A stretch of DNA of 64,000 nucleotides from Acidithiobacillus sp. AMEEHan (GCF_030996345.1 NZ_CP118747.1:605501-669500); one strand, 5' to 3'. Shown: positions 1-9,925, numbered from the stretch's first letter. Translations and numbers: made by a program. Notes: generated from the sequence alone by a model not told the origin.

Positions 1-888
1 GTTACGGCAATAATAATATATGTCGCATTGCAATATGCTTTTTTGCTTGGTGTAGATCCGAAATATGTTGCCCAAAAGGGGTGGGAAAACATCTCCTTCC
101 CTGGTATTAATGGTCCTTTTGCTGCTATAGCCGGTATGATCGGTTTGGGATGGTTAGGATACCTGCTCTACGCGGATGCTTTGGTTTCTCCAGCCGGTAC
201 TGCCATGATGTACACCACAACAAGTTCTAGAATCACGATGGCAATTGGCGAATTGTATCCCAAAAAACCAACTGGAAACCTTAGAACGATCAATAAAACT
301 GGAACTCCGTTTATCGCTGTGCTTGCCGTTGTTGCCGTGGGGTTATTATTCTTGATACCGTTTCCATCCTGGCAAAAAATGACGACCTATGTCGCATCCG
401 TAACGTCCCTATCGTACGGTCTCGGCCCTGTGGTACTTCTACAGATGCGCCGCGCAGCGCCGGACGTACATCGACCATTTCGCCTTTGGGGCGCCTCTAT
501 AATCGCACCATTCGCGTTTATTGCAGCTAACCTAATTATCTTTTGGTCTGGCGTGCAAACATTGGATTTCTTGTTTGGGATGTTGCTATTATTCCTTTTG
601 CTCGCCATCGCCTGGTTCTATATCACCAAGAGAAATCGCGAATTATCATTTGGCTGGAAATATGGGTGGTGGTTAGTTCCTTATTTTGGTGGAATGTGGG
701 TTTTGACTAAGCTCGGACCATCATCGGCAGTCGGCGGGATCGGCTGGATTTCCTTCTACTGGGATATGGCATTCGTTGCGTTGTATAGTTTATTTATCCT
801 TTGGCTGGCACTTCGTTGCGCGGTGCCTCATGAGGAATCGCGCGCCTATCTCGAGCAGCTTGGAAAAATGCCAGATCTAGGCGTTTGA
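1..888 (+). CDS. APC-family amino acid/amine permease, 3' part (5' end outside window)
   Basis: The reading frame is open from base 1, so the gene is cut by the window edge; about 295 C-terminal residues are visible. It is very hydrophobic, with repeated membrane helices (for example near residues 180-200 and 250-270) and the layout of amino acid/polyamine/organocation permeases. It would import an amino acid or amine across the inner membrane. Its stop lies one base before the ATG of the flavin amine oxidase, so the two are probably co-transcribed and coupled, which suggests that the imported substrate feeds that enzyme. The substrate cannot be read from the sequence; arginine or another guanidino amine fits the neighbours. 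The family call is secure, the substrate is a guess. Confidence 0.85.
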   Translation, partial: VTAIIIYVALQYAFLLGVDPKYVAQKGWENISFPGINGPFAAIAGMIGLGWLGYLLYADALVSPAGTAMMYTTTSSRITMAIGELYPKKPTGNLRTINKTGTPFIAVLAVVAVGLLFLIPFPSWQKMTTYVASVTSLSYGLGPVVLLQMRRAAPDVHRPFRLWGASIIAPFAFIAANLIIFWSGVQTLDFLFGMLLLFLLLAIAWFYITKRNRELSFGWKYGWWLVPYFGGMWVLTKLGPSSAVGGIGWISFYWDMAFVALYSLFILWLALRCAVPHEESRAYLEQLGKMPDLGV

Positions 889-889
889 C

Positions 890-2539
890 ATGCGACGCGA
901 AATAAATGAACGTAAGTACAATACGATATGCCCCGATTTTCCGTTCGACTACCTGCGCTGGATAACTTCGCCAGAAGGAGTTGTGAGTCTCCCAGCCGCC
1001 ACCTCTCGAGAGCGTGTTGCCGTTATAGGTGCTGGCTTGGCGGGTACCGTAGCTGCGTATGAGCTAGCGAAAGCAGGGCTTCGCCCGGTCGTGTACGAGG
1101 CCGGATGGATAGGCGGACGCCTACGTTCACACCGATTCGATGGCGTAGATGAAGACGTCATTGCGGAACTGGGGGGTATGCGCTTTCCGGCCTCAGCCTT
1201 ATTGTTTTGGCATTACGCTAGCATACTCGATTTATCTCGCAAGCCATTTCCCAATCCCATGTGCCCTGCTAGTGGAGCAACAATGATTGAGCTAATGGGA
1301 AACTTACATTATGGAAGTAAACTGGATGATTTCCCGGACCATTTTCGTCAGATAATGGATGCGTGGAGATTGTCCTTAAACCAACAAGGGTCGTTGGCCG
1401 AGATTAAACAGGCATGGAAAGATGGTGATGTCGCCAAAGTGAAGGATATATGGAATCGTGTGGTACAGGAATGGGATGATAGATCTTTCTACGATTTTCT
1501 TTGCGCATCACCCGCGTTCCAGGCGCTTCCATATGATTACAAAGAGATTTTTGGGCAGATCGGATTTGGAACTGGTGGATGGGATTCGGACTTTCAAAAT
1601 ACCATGCTAGAAATCCTTCGCGTTATCTACGCGGATTTTGATAGTGATCAATACTTGGTGCTTGGGGGCGCGCAACAGATAGCCCTAGGCTTGTGGAAAA
1701 AACCATGTAGCCCAGAGGGTCTATCGGTCTCTGATCTAAATCAAGGTGCCCCGCAGGGCAAGGTGAGAAAAATTTTTAGAGCGCGCGACAGTTCCAATAT
1801 CGTCGTGGAAAATGAATGGGGGAATTGTCAAAGTTTTGCTGCCGTCCTGGTTACCTGCCAGAGTTGGTTGCTGACTACATCCATTGATGTCGAGGAGAGC
1901 CTTTTTTCTGATCGTTTATGGATGGCATTGGATAGAACACGCTACATGCAGTCATCAAAAACATTTGTTCTTGTCGATAGACCATTCTGGCTAAATGATG
2001 ACCATAAGAATGGCATTCCGCTGAGAACCACACTGTCCGATCGGTTAACGCGAGGAACATATTTATTCGACTACGGCCAGGACAAGCCGGCGGTAATATG
2101 TCTCACCTATTCATGGATGGGCGACGCGCTCAAGATGTTACCTCTGACCGTAGATCAGCGCACAAGGTTGTCTCTTGGGGCATTGCGAAAAATTTACCCC
2201 GATTTGGATTTGGAGCGACACATAAGAAGCCGTCCAGTAAGTATTTCATGGGAACTAGAAGAAAACTTCCTTGGGGCGTTCAAGGGCGCTTTGCCCGGAC
2301 ATTATCGTTATAATAGGACCATGTATACGCAATTTTATCAAGAAGATCTTCCCATTCAGGAGAAAGGGATCTTCTTGGCTGGAGATGATATATCATGGAC
2401 ACCGGGATGGGCAGAAGGAGCAATTCAGACGGCCTTGAACGCGGTCTGGGGTGTGTTTCGACACTTGGGTGGCAGATCTCCAGCAGGGAATCCCGGGCCT
2501 GGGGATCAGCTTTTGGAGATGGGTCCGCTTGAGCTATAA
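890..2539 (+). CDS. Flavin amine oxidase / amino-acid 2-monooxygenase-like protein
   Basis: 549 residues. A Rossmann FAD motif VAVIGAGLAG sits at residues 43-52, followed by the second glycine-rich stretch (WIGGRLRS) and an ELGGMRFP segment near residue 95. A C-terminal FAD-contact segment (GDDISWTPGWAEGA) lies near residue 500. The N-terminal FPFDYLRW stretch and overall length resemble tryptophan/lysine/arginine 2-monooxygenases and bacterial L-amino acid oxidases. These enzymes oxidise an amino acid to its amide or keto acid in the cytoplasm. The next gene is a ureohydrolase and urease follows, so an arginine-type substrate leading to 4-guanidinobutyrate is a reasonable inference. No amidase or keto-acid decarboxylase is visible nearby to complete that route. 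Family is secure, substrate is not. Confidence 0.82.
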   Translation: MRREINERKYNTICPDFPFDYLRWITSPEGVVSLPAATSRERVAVIGAGLAGTVAAYELAKAGLRPVVYEAGWIGGRLRSHRFDGVDEDVIAELGGMRFPASALLFWHYASILDLSRKPFPNPMCPASGATMIELMGNLHYGSKLDDFPDHFRQIMDAWRLSLNQQGSLAEIKQAWKDGDVAKVKDIWNRVVQEWDDRSFYDFLCASPAFQALPYDYKEIFGQIGFGTGGWDSDFQNTMLEILRVIYADFDSDQYLVLGGAQQIALGLWKKPCSPEGLSVSDLNQGAPQGKVRKIFRARDSSNIVVENEWGNCQSFAAVLVTCQSWLLTTSIDVEESLFSDRLWMALDRTRYMQSSKTFVLVDRPFWLNDDHKNGIPLRTTLSDRLTRGTYLFDYGQDKPAVICLTYSWMGDALKMLPLTVDQRTRLSLGALRKIYPDLDLERHIRSRPVSISWELEENFLGAFKGALPGHYRYNRTMYTQFYQEDLPIQEKGIFLAGDDISWTPGWAEGAIQTALNAVWGVFRHLGGRSPAGNPGPGDQLLEMGPLEL

Positions 2540-2562
2540 TTACTACTCTTGTGAGGTTCGCA

Positions 2563-3525
2563 ATGACCGACTCTTTGGGCAGGTGGCAACATCCCGAGGT
2601 CAATACATTTAACACGTTTTGTACGTTTATGCGCTGTCCGCCGCTACGTCGCGACGAAGAGACTATTCCCGGAGTTACTATATTGGGTGTACCTTTCGAT
2701 TTGGGGACGACGTACCGACCAGGGGCGCGTTTTGGTCCTTCTGCCATCCGCGCTGCCAGCGCACAACTTGCGCGCCGTAAAATGTTCCCGTGGGGATTCA
2801 ATCCGTCGGATGTAATGGGCATAAAGGATGGCGGCGATCTACAGTTAGATATTCAACATCCGGAGAATATCTATGCGGAAATTGTCGAGGGTGCGAGCGC
2901 GTTGTTGGCGCGGGGAGGAAAACTGCTGACGTTAGGGGGAGATCATTACGTTAGCTATCCTTTGTTGGCAGCGCATTTCCATAAGTATGGAACCCCCTTG
3001 CGTTTACTGCACTTCGATGCCCATACGGATACGTGGCCAGATCCAAGCATGACGAGCATAAGTCATGGCACGATGTTTTATAAGGCCGTACATGCGGGCT
3101 TTATCGATGTTGAACATTCCGTTCAAGTTGGAATACGAACTTGGAATGATGACACGCTGGGTATTCATCAAATCTCCGCCGTGGAGTTTCACGAAATGCG
3201 TGAGAATGAGGTGATTGCGCGCATCCGATCAGTACTTGGTGACGGGCCGGTATATCTGACCTTCGATATCGATTGCCTCGATCCTGCCTATGCACCTGGA
3301 ACGGGCACCCCCGTCATTGGTGGTTTGTCCACGCCGAGTATACTTGCGGTGCTGCGTGGGCTGGCTGGGTTGCACTTCATTGGCGCCGATGTTGTGGAGG
3401 TTGCTCCAGCGTACGACCATGGCGAAATAACCGCCATTGCTGGTGCTCAGATTGCAGCGGAACTCCTATGCCTCTTTTCGGTTTTGCTGGAGAGGGAGAC
3501 AGACCAACTTGAAGACGATGGATAA
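2563..3525 (+). CDS. Agmatinase / guanidinobutyrase-family ureohydrolase
   Basis: 320 residues. It has all binuclear manganese motifs of the arginase/agmatinase superfamily: GGDHYVSYPLL, the DAHTD signature in HFDAHTDTW, and the DxDxxDP signature in TFDIDCLDPAYAPGTGTP. It hydrolyses a guanidino group to an amine plus urea. An in-frame GTG lies 12 bases earlier, but the ATG at 2563 has a GTGAGG ribosome site 6 bases upstream and is preferred. The urea made would be used by the urease encoded a few genes downstream. Agmatinase, guanidinobutyrase and guanidinopropionase cannot be separated by eye; the oxidase upstream favours 4-guanidinobutyrate. Confidence 0.9.
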   Translation: MTDSLGRWQHPEVNTFNTFCTFMRCPPLRRDEETIPGVTILGVPFDLGTTYRPGARFGPSAIRAASAQLARRKMFPWGFNPSDVMGIKDGGDLQLDIQHPENIYAEIVEGASALLARGGKLLTLGGDHYVSYPLLAAHFHKYGTPLRLLHFDAHTDTWPDPSMTSISHGTMFYKAVHAGFIDVEHSVQVGIRTWNDDTLGIHQISAVEFHEMRENEVIARIRSVLGDGPVYLTFDIDCLDPAYAPGTGTPVIGGLSTPSILAVLRGLAGLHFIGADVVEVAPAYDHGEITAIAGAQIAAELLCLFSVLLERETDQLEDDG

Positions 3526-4936
3526 TGTTCCCCCTCTTCGCGCGGCGTTGCGGTTTTCGGATCTCTCCTCTCTTTCGGTTTCTAGCGTCGCGCCGATTTT
3601 CAGCGTCGCAGCAGCTGGGCCAGCCATGGCCCAGGCTGCGGGCGTGGATGTGCCGATCGCGATTTTGCTCATCGCTATCCCTTTCATTCTGAGTTCTTGG
3701 ATTTTTCTCTCGTTGAATCAGCACTTCCCCAATGCCGGTGGATCCTATCATTGGTCTCGACGCATCCTGGGGCGTAATTATTCCAACTTCCAGGCGTGGA
3801 TCGTGCTGATGGCCTATTTTTGGTCCATCCCCCCCATTTTGTTGCCAGCTGCGCAATTTACCCTCGGCGCGCTAGGTTTGCCCTCGACGACGACCTACAG
3901 CCTAGCCTTGGCGGGTTTTTGGGCACTGTTCGCGGGCTGGGTACTTCTCCAAGGTGCGTCGATTACCGCCCGGGTCACCCAAGTCTTTCTGATCATCGAG
4001 GTGATATCCGTCGCCTTCATGGCGGTTCTGGGGTATAGCCATTGGGGTCCTGCTGCCCTGGGCGCGGGGAAATTCTCTCTTTCTCACGTCCAGTGGGTGG
4101 GGGTGGTAGTCTGCATGGTAGTGGCTGCGACCATTGTTGATGGTTGGGAGATCGATACCTATGCGGCGGAGGAATCGCACAAACCCCGGCACGCCCCAGG
4201 TTGGGGTGGGGTGGTGGGCGCCTGTAGTGTGGTTGCCTACTACTTGCTCATCTGGCCACTGCTTCTGCATCAGCTTCCCTTGGCAGGGTTACAGCAGAGC
4301 AGTAACAGCTTGGGCCTGTGGGCTGCGCACGTGGCTCCAAATTTCGTTCCTTGGATGCAGATTGCCGTCATTGCATCGACAGCCGGCAGCCTATGGTTAA
4401 CGACCTTCATCCTGTCCCGTGCCTTATTCGCCATGGGGCGGGACCGGATCATGCCAAGCCCGTTTACCCGACTCAATCGAGCGCACGCACCGCATTGGGC
4501 GATTGTGCTGCCAATCGTGCTCTCGATGTTGATCGTTGCGCTACAACTGTTTTTCCCGAGTACGAGGTCGCTGTTTGATCTGGTATTGAGTGCGGCTGGT
4601 TTCTTTCTCGTCGCCGAATTTCTACTCGATGGCATAAATATGGCCTACTTTCTCGCCTCTGGACATCATCAACGGGAACAGCATCAGCACCAGCGCCTAT
4701 CTCGGCATCGCCACTGGGCCTTGTTCCTTGCCTCCCTCTTTGTGGTCTTCACGTTGGCCAGTGTCGAACTGCTGTTTCTCTACTTTGGTCCGCAGTACAT
4801 TGCCCCTGGAATCGATAGCACCGTCCTGGTATTTCTCGCCCTTGGCGTAGCTTATGTGTTGTACCTGCGCTGGCATCGGCATCAACGGCAGGGTACCTTT
4901 GTGTTTGAGTTGGTAGAGGAGAAAAGCTTGTCGTGA
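3518..4936 (+). CDS. APC-family permease
   Basis: About 472 residues with roughly 12 hydrophobic helices and APC-family features: an N-terminal helix rich in small residues (SVAAAGPAMAQAAG), and GWEIDTYAAEE in the middle. The ATG at 3518 overlaps the ureohydrolase stop by 8 bases. A longer in-frame start at 3437 lies inside that gene and is unlikely. The stop overlaps the ureD GTG (GTGA), so it is in the same transcript as urease. It is probably an importer of a nitrogen compound whose breakdown yields urea, or an exchanger for the amine product. It is not a UreI- or Urt-type urea channel, and none is seen in the cluster. Confidence 0.85.
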   Translation: MDNVPPLRAALRFSDLSSLSVSSVAPIFSVAAAGPAMAQAAGVDVPIAILLIAIPFILSSWIFLSLNQHFPNAGGSYHWSRRILGRNYSNFQAWIVLMAYFWSIPPILLPAAQFTLGALGLPSTTTYSLALAGFWALFAGWVLLQGASITARVTQVFLIIEVISVAFMAVLGYSHWGPAALGAGKFSLSHVQWVGVVVCMVVAATIVDGWEIDTYAAEESHKPRHAPGWGGVVGACSVVAYYLLIWPLLLHQLPLAGLQQSSNSLGLWAAHVAPNFVPWMQIAVIASTAGSLWLTTFILSRALFAMGRDRIMPSPFTRLNRAHAPHWAIVLPIVLSMLIVALQLFFPSTRSLFDLVLSAAGFFLVAEFLLDGINMAYFLASGHHQREQHQHQRLSRHRHWALFLASLFVVFTLASVELLFLYFGPQYIAPGIDSTVLVFLALGVAYVLYLRWHRHQRQGTFVFELVEEKSLS

Positions 4937-5784
4937 ACACGACCGCCGAGTGGCGCGAACGCTGGGAGGGAAATCTCTCTCTGCGATTCGATTGCCTGGG
5001 CCCTTCCACTCGCCTGGTCGAGAAACGGGTGAGCATGCCCCTGGCTTTTCAAAAGGTGTTGTATCCTGAGGGGCCAGGGGTGTGCCATGGTGTTATCCTC
5101 CACCCGCCTGGAGGTTTCGCCAAAGGTGATCAGCTAGGGATGGAATTTCATCTCGGCCCGCAGTCGGCGGTGCTCCTCACCACCCCGGGGGCCGGGAAAT
5201 TCTATGGGAGTTCGCGGCAGGCGGCACAATTTGTGCGTGCTCGGGTAGAGCAAGGCGCGCATCTGGAATGGGTTCCGCAAGAAAATATTCTCTTTGACGG
5301 TGCCAACATGCAAAGCTCGATGCGGGTAGATTTGTCCCCCCAAGCCACTTGGATGGGCTGGGATATCTGGCGTTTTGGGCGCAGTGGTGCGGGTGAACGT
5401 TTTTTGCGCGGACAGTGGCGGGCCTCTACAGAAATCTGGCGCGATGGGGTTCCGTTGTGGATAGACCGTCGGCAGATAACGGGGGGTGCGACACTGTTGC
5501 AGTCACGTTTTGGGCTCAGCGGGCACCCCGTCTTGGCGAGCCTTGCCTGGATTGGAGAGGCCATCTCGGAGGAGTTGTTGCATCTGTGCAGATCGGTAGG
5601 TGTAGGTTTGCGAGGAGCCGCTTGTTGGGCCGTCGGCCGGGTTGCGCGTGGGCAAGGGCTCGTTGCCCGTTACTTGGGGCCTTCGACAGCAGAAGCGAAA
5701 GCCGTCTTTACGGAGCTCTGGCGCATTCTCCGCCAGCAACTGCGTCAGCGCCCCCTGTGTTTGCCACGAGTCTGGAATACCTAA
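4933..5784 (+). CDS. ureD: Urease accessory protein UreD (UreH)
   Basis: 283 residues, starting with GTG inside the stop of the permease (GTGA overlap). It matches UreD in layout: the N-terminal strand region with LGPSTRLVEKR, LHPPGGFAKGDQL, and LLTTPGAGKFYGSS, then EWVPQENILFDGA, which are typical UreD landmarks. UreD forms the scaffold with UreF and UreG that delivers nickel to the urease active site. It is the first gene of the ureDABCEFG block, followed 9 bases later by ureA. Confidence 0.93.
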   Translation: MNTTAEWRERWEGNLSLRFDCLGPSTRLVEKRVSMPLAFQKVLYPEGPGVCHGVILHPPGGFAKGDQLGMEFHLGPQSAVLLTTPGAGKFYGSSRQAAQFVRARVEQGAHLEWVPQENILFDGANMQSSMRVDLSPQATWMGWDIWRFGRSGAGERFLRGQWRASTEIWRDGVPLWIDRRQITGGATLLQSRFGLSGHPVLASLAWIGEAISEELLHLCRSVGVGLRGAACWAVGRVARGQGLVARYLGPSTAEAKAVFTELWRILRQQLRQRPLCLPRVWNT

Positions 5785-5793
5785 GGAGAATCG

Positions 5794-6111
5794 ATGAATC
5801 TCAGTCCGCAAGAGCGGGATAAGCTGCTCATTTTCACCGCGGCATTGGTAGCCGAGCGGCGCAAGGCACGGGGGCTCAAACTGAACTATCCCGAAGCTGT
5901 GGCCTATATTTCCGCAGCGATCCTCGAGGGTGCGCGTGACGGAAAGTCGGTCAGTGCCCTGATGAGTGAAGGGTGTGAAATTCTCGGCCGCGACGACGTG
6001 ATGGATGGGGTTGCGGAGATGATCAACGAGATTCAGGTCGAGGCGACGTTCCCGATGGCACGAAGCTGGTTACCGTACATCAACCGATTCGCTGAGCGGG
6101 GAAGGCAATGA
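5794..6111 (+). CDS. ureA: Urease gamma subunit
   Basis: 105 residues, close to the usual 100. It begins [23 protein letters not shown] and carries [22 protein letters not shown], the hallmark of the gamma subunit. A TAAGGAG ribosome site precedes the ATG. It forms the structural trimer with UreB and UreC in the cytoplasm. Its stop overlaps the ureB ATG (ATGA), giving translational coupling that would keep subunits in balance. Confidence 0.97.
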   Translation: MNLSPQERDKLLIFTAALVAERRKARGLKLNYPEAVAYISAAILEGARDGKSVSALMSEGCEILGRDDVMDGVAEMINEIQVEATFPMARSWLPYINRFAERGRQ

Positions 6112-6425
6112 TCCCAGGAGAGATACAAACGCAGGAAGGAATGCTGGAATTGAACGCTGGCGCTGTCGTTACGCGGCTTCGCGTAACGAACACGGGAGAT
6201 CGGCCCATACAAATTGGCTCCCACTACCACTTTTACGAGGCCAATGCCGCCTTGCAATTCGAGCGTGAACTTGCCCGCGGCAAACGCCTGGATATTGCTG
6301 CAGGAACGGCGGTGCGTTTCGAGCCTGGTGATGAGCGGGAGGTAGCGCTAATTCCCCTTGCCGGTGAACGCAAGGTCTATGGTTTTCGGGGACATATTCA
6401 AGGTTTCCTAGATACGGGGGCATGA
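6108..6425 (+). CDS. ureB: Urease beta subunit
   Basis: 105 residues with the beta-subunit core [34 protein letters not shown] and [14 protein letters not shown]. It is separate from the gamma subunit, as in most proteobacteria (in Helicobacter they are fused). It packs against UreC and helps hold the active-site flap. It overlaps ureA by 4 bases and lies 4 bases before ureC. Confidence 0.97.
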   Translation: MIPGEIQTQEGMLELNAGAVVTRLRVTNTGDRPIQIGSHYHFYEANAALQFERELARGKRLDIAAGTAVRFEPGDEREVALIPLAGERKVYGFRGHIQGFLDTGA

Positions 6426-6429
6426 GCGT

Positions 6430-8136
6430 ATGGCACAGATCGATCGACGTGGATACGCAGAGCACTACGGCCCTACCAAGGGGGATCGCATTCGCTTGGC
6501 CGACACCGAGCTCTGGATCGAAGTCGAGCAGGACCACACGCAGTATGGTGAGGAGGTGAAATTTGGCGGAGGTAAGGTCATCCGAGACGGCATGGGGCAA
6601 TCCCCGCTGACCCAAGCCCAAGGAGCCATGGATCTGGTCATCACCAATGCCGTAATTTTGGACTGGTGGGGCATCGTCAAGGCCGATATCGGGGTGAGAG
6701 AGGGGCGGATCGCCGCCATCGGAAAAGCGGGGAATCCCTATACCCAAAATGGGGTAAACATCATCATTGGCCCGGGAACGGAGATCATCGCTGGCGAAGG
6801 CATGATTCTTACCGCGGGCGGCATCGATTCCCATATCCATTTCATCTGCCCGCAATTGATAGAGACGGCTTTAGCCTCTGGCATTACTACCATGCTCGGC
6901 GGCGGGACCGGACCGGCAGCGGGGACGAACGCTACGACCTGCACGCCCGGCCCCTGGTATTTGCAGCAGATGCTTCGCAGTGCGGAAGCATTTCCGATGA
7001 ATCTCGGCTTTTTGGGAAAGGGCAATTCCTCTCGACCAGAAGCCTTGGCGGAGCAAATAGAGGCGGGAGCAATTGGCCTCAAACTACATGAAGATTGGGG
7101 CACGACGCCCGCGGCCATCGACTGTTGTCTCTCGGTTGCGGATACCTATGACGTGCAAGTAGCAATTCACACCGATACCCTAAACGAAGCCGGTTTCGTA
7201 GAGGACACCATTCGCGCGTTTCGCGGGCGCACGATCCATAGTTACCACACCGAGGGGGCTGGGGGCGGTCACGCTCCAGACATCATCAAACTCTGTGGCG
7301 AAAAAAATGTCTTGCCCTCCTCCACCAATCCGACGCGACCCTTTACCGTCAATACCGTGGAGGAGCATCTCGACATGCTCATGGTTTGCCACCATCTGGA
7401 CGCCAGCATTGCCGAGGATTTGGCCTTTGCGGAATCACGGATTCGTCAGGAAACCATTGCCGCCGAGGATATCTTGCATGATTTGGGTGCCATCTCCATG
7501 ATGGCATCGGATTCGCAGGCCATGGGTCGGGTAGGTGAAGTCATCCTTCGCACCTGGCAAACGGCGCACAAAATGAAGGTGCAGCGTGGTGCCTTACCCG
7601 AAGACAGTGCGAGGCACGATAATTTTCGTGCCAAACGGTATGTGGCGAAATATACGATTAATCCGGCGATCACCCACGGAATGGCGCAGGTCATCGGTTC
7701 GGTGGAGGTGGGAAAACTGGCCGATCTCGTTTTGTGGAAACCGGCTTTCTTTGGCGTGAAACCCGATCTTGTCCTCAAGGGAGGGATGATCGCCTGGGCA
7801 CAGATGGGAGACGCCAACGCGAGCATTCCGACCCCGCAGCCAGTGTATGGGCGGCCGATGTATGGGGCATTTGGCGCAGCTCGCAGAGATACTTCGATTA
7901 CCTTCGTTTCCCAATACGCCTGGGAACATGACATCGCTCACCGCCTCGGCCTGCAGCGGCAGGTTGTCCCTATCGCGAATACGCGCCATCTCGAGAAGAA
8001 AGACATGGTCAACAACCACTATCTTCCTCTCATCGACGTTGATCCGCAGAGCTACGCGGTACATGCCGATGGCCAGCTCCTGATTTGCGATCCCGCCGCC
8101 GAGCTGCCCTTGGCCCAACGTTATTTTCTGTTTTAG
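6430..8136 (+). CDS. ureC: Urease alpha (catalytic) subunit
   Basis: 568 residues, the standard length. It hydrolyses urea to ammonia and carbamate. The nickel ligands are present: His135 and His137 in GGIDSHIHF, the carbamylated lysine Lys218 in [11 protein letters not shown], further histidines in [10 protein letters not shown] and [15 protein letters not shown], and the aspartate in [14 protein letters not shown]. The flap Cys-His is in MVCHHL near residue 320. With an intact active site and a full accessory set the enzyme should be functional. In an acidophile the ammonia would serve nitrogen supply and could buffer the cytoplasm (inference). Confidence 0.98.
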   Translation: MAQIDRRGYAEHYGPTKGDRIRLADTELWIEVEQDHTQYGEEVKFGGGKVIRDGMGQSPLTQAQGAMDLVITNAVILDWWGIVKADIGVREGRIAAIGKAGNPYTQNGVNIIIGPGTEIIAGEGMILTAGGIDSHIHFICPQLIETALASGITTMLGGGTGPAAGTNATTCTPGPWYLQQMLRSAEAFPMNLGFLGKGNSSRPEALAEQIEAGAIGLKLHEDWGTTPAAIDCCLSVADTYDVQVAIHTDTLNEAGFVEDTIRAFRGRTIHSYHTEGAGGGHAPDIIKLCGEKNVLPSSTNPTRPFTVNTVEEHLDMLMVCHHLDASIAEDLAFAESRIRQETIAAEDILHDLGAISMMASDSQAMGRVGEVILRTWQTAHKMKVQRGALPEDSARHDNFRAKRYVAKYTINPAITHGMAQVIGSVEVGKLADLVLWKPAFFGVKPDLVLKGGMIAWAQMGDANASIPTPQPVYGRPMYGAFGAARRDTSITFVSQYAWEHDIAHRLGLQRQVVPIANTRHLEKKDMVNNHYLPLIDVDPQSYAVHADGQLLICDPAAELPLAQRYFLF

Positions 8137-8138
8137 TC

Positions 8139-8600
8139 ATGACGATCCGCATCACCCAGAAACGAAATCCGACGCATCTGCTGGAGGCAGAATCACTACC
8201 GGTCCTGCTATTGACCGCGGAGGAGCGGGAAAAGGCACGACAACGACTGCTACTCGGCGATGGGCGTAAGCTTGTTCTGCAGCTACCGCGAGGAAGTGTT
8301 CTGGTGCCGGGCGAAATCTTGTGTACCGCGGAAGACGTGCCAGTGGCGGTAATACAAGCGCAAGCGGAGCCGGTATTTACCTTGCGCGCCCAAGACCCCT
8401 TTGCTCTGTTGCGAGCGGCCTATCATTTGGGTAACCGGCATGTCGCGATGGAGCTGGCTCGAGACTATCTTCGCATTAAGCCGGATCATGTCTTGGCGCA
8501 TCTCATCGAGCATCTGGGCGGAGTGGCGTGTGTTGAGGAGATTGCCCCCTTTCTGCCAGACCACGGGGCCTACCGAAACCATCATCACGAACATGCATAG
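8139..8600 (+). CDS. ureE: Urease accessory protein UreE (nickel donor)
   Basis: 153 residues from the ATG at 8139, two bases after the ureC stop. An upstream in-frame start lies inside ureC and is rejected. The UreE N-terminal domain (LTAEEREKARQRLLLGDGRKL) is followed by the peptide-binding and metal domain with YHLGNRHVAMEL and LIEHLGGVACVEEIAPF. The C-terminus is a short His-rich tail (NHHHEHA) that would bind nickel. UreE is a dimeric metallochaperone handing nickel to UreG. The end overlaps the ureF start. Confidence 0.93.
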   Translation: MTIRITQKRNPTHLLEAESLPVLLLTAEEREKARQRLLLGDGRKLVLQLPRGSVLVPGEILCTAEDVPVAVIQAQAEPVFTLRAQDPFALLRAAYHLGNRHVAMELARDYLRIKPDHVLAHLIEHLGGVACVEEIAPFLPDHGAYRNHHHEHA

Positions 8601-9267
8601 TCTTCGCTCCCTAGGGCGATACCTCCAATTGGGAAGTGCCAATCTCCCCGTAGGCGCGTATTCCTACTCTGAAGGTCTGGAGACATTGGTGCAACAAGGC
8701 CATTTGGCGGGAGAATCAGATCTGCGTTGCTGGCTGGAAGAGCAACTGCACTATGGACCAATCCGTGTGGAGGCTACCGTACTTCGGCACATGATCGTTG
8801 CTGCGGAACATCATCAGACAGAAGTCCTCGAGTACTGGGATGCCTGGCTGGCCGCCAGCCGGGAAAGCGAGGAATTGGCCCTGCAAAATTCGCAAATGGC
8901 GCGTGCGCTCTGGCGTCTCGCGCGGGAATTGGTAGGCAACGAGGCTCTGCTGGGCTTGCTGCGTTCCCCAAGCCAGTATGTAACAGTTCTGGCGCTGCTG
9001 AGTGTGGCAGCAGAGTTACCTGCTGCAGAGGCGATTTTTACCCATATTCATTCTTGGCTGGCGAATCTGGTCATTGCTGGCGTGCGCCTGATTCCACTCG
9101 GGCAAAGTGCCGGGCAGAAATTGCTTTGGGATCTACAAGAATTGGTAGAGCAGGTCGTGGAGTTTGCGATGTCCGCAGTGGAAGAGGATCTTTACGCTTG
9201 TAGCACGGGGCTCGCCTTGGCGAGCGTGCAACATGAAACGCTCTATAGCCGTCTGTATCGTAGTTGA
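8593..9267 (+). CDS. ureF: Urease accessory protein UreF
   Basis: 224 residues from the ATG at 8593, which overlaps the ureE stop. The open frame continues upstream but only as out-of-frame ureE sequence. It carries the UreF hallmark LQLGSANLPVGAYSYSEGLE near the N-terminus and RLIPLGQSAGQKLL near the C-terminus. UreF bridges UreD and UreG in the nickel-loading complex. The alpha-helical composition and length are normal for the family. Confidence 0.93.
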   Translation: MHSLRSLGRYLQLGSANLPVGAYSYSEGLETLVQQGHLAGESDLRCWLEEQLHYGPIRVEATVLRHMIVAAEHHQTEVLEYWDAWLAASRESEELALQNSQMARALWRLARELVGNEALLGLLRSPSQYVTVLALLSVAAELPAAEAIFTHIHSWLANLVIAGVRLIPLGQSAGQKLLWDLQELVEQVVEFAMSAVEEDLYACSTGLALASVQHETLYSRLYRS

Positions 9268-9279
9268 AGGAGAGGAGTG

Positions 9280-9876
9280 ATGGAGGCACTGCGTGTAGGA
9301 ATTGCTGGGCCGGTGGGTTCCGGAAAGACTGCATTACTGGAAGCACTTTGCAAACGCCTGCGCGACCAGTTCGAGATAGCAGTAGTTACCAACGACATCT
9401 ATACTCAAGAAGACGCACAATTCTTGCAGCGCGCCCAAGCGCTGTCCGCTGACCGAATCATTGGGGTAGAAACCGGAGGTTGCCCCCACACTGCCATCCG
9501 CGAGGATGCCTCCATGAATTTGGCGGCCCTCGAAGATCTCGAGATACGTTTTCCTCTCGTGCAGTTATTATTTGTGGAAAGCGGCGGAGACAATCTTGCC
9601 GCAATGTTCAGTCCTGAACTGGTCGACATGACTATCTATGTGATCGATGTTGCGGCCGGGGATAAGATACCCCGTAAAGGCGGGCCGGGGATCACACGTT
9701 CGGACTTGTTGGTAATCAACAAGATTGATCTCGCTCCCTACGTTGGCGCTAGCCTAGAGGTGATGGAAAGCGATACGCGACGAATGCGCGGCGATCGCCC
9801 CTTTGTGTTTACCAACCTAAAGACGGGAGAAGGGCTGGAAGCTGTGGTTGCACAACTCACCAGCTTTATGACGTGA
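9280..9876 (+). CDS. ureG: Urease accessory GTPase UreG
   Basis: 198 residues. The P-loop [11 protein letters not shown] is near the N-terminus, followed by [29 protein letters not shown] (including the nickel-binding Cys-Pro-His) and VESGGDNL, then the NKxD-type [13 protein letters not shown]. All are diagnostic for this SIMIBI-class GTPase, which drives nickel insertion into UreC. The ATG at 9280 sits 7 bases after an AAGGAG site; a GTG three bases earlier is an alternative. It is the last gene of the urease operon. Confidence 0.96.
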   Translation: MEALRVGIAGPVGSGKTALLEALCKRLRDQFEIAVVTNDIYTQEDAQFLQRAQALSADRIIGVETGGCPHTAIREDASMNLAALEDLEIRFPLVQLLFVESGGDNLAAMFSPELVDMTIYVIDVAAGDKIPRKGGPGITRSDLLVINKIDLAPYVGASLEVMESDTRRMRGDRPFVFTNLKTGEGLEAVVAQLTSFMT

Positions 9877-9881
9877 AAAAA

Positions 9882-9904
9882 GTGCCAGCCTAACGGGCTG
9901 GCAC
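9882..9904 (-). terminator. Rho-independent terminator of the outer-membrane protein gene, probably bidirectional
   Basis: A perfect 9-bp stem (GTGCCAGCC / GGCTGGCAC) with a 5-base loop lies between the convergent ureG and porin genes. Read on the minus strand, the stem is followed by TTTTTT, so it is a good intrinsic terminator for the porin. On the plus strand no T-run follows, so it would act more weakly on the urease operon. Confidence 0.8.
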
Positions 9905-9925
9905 CGAAGCCACTACGAGGATAGA

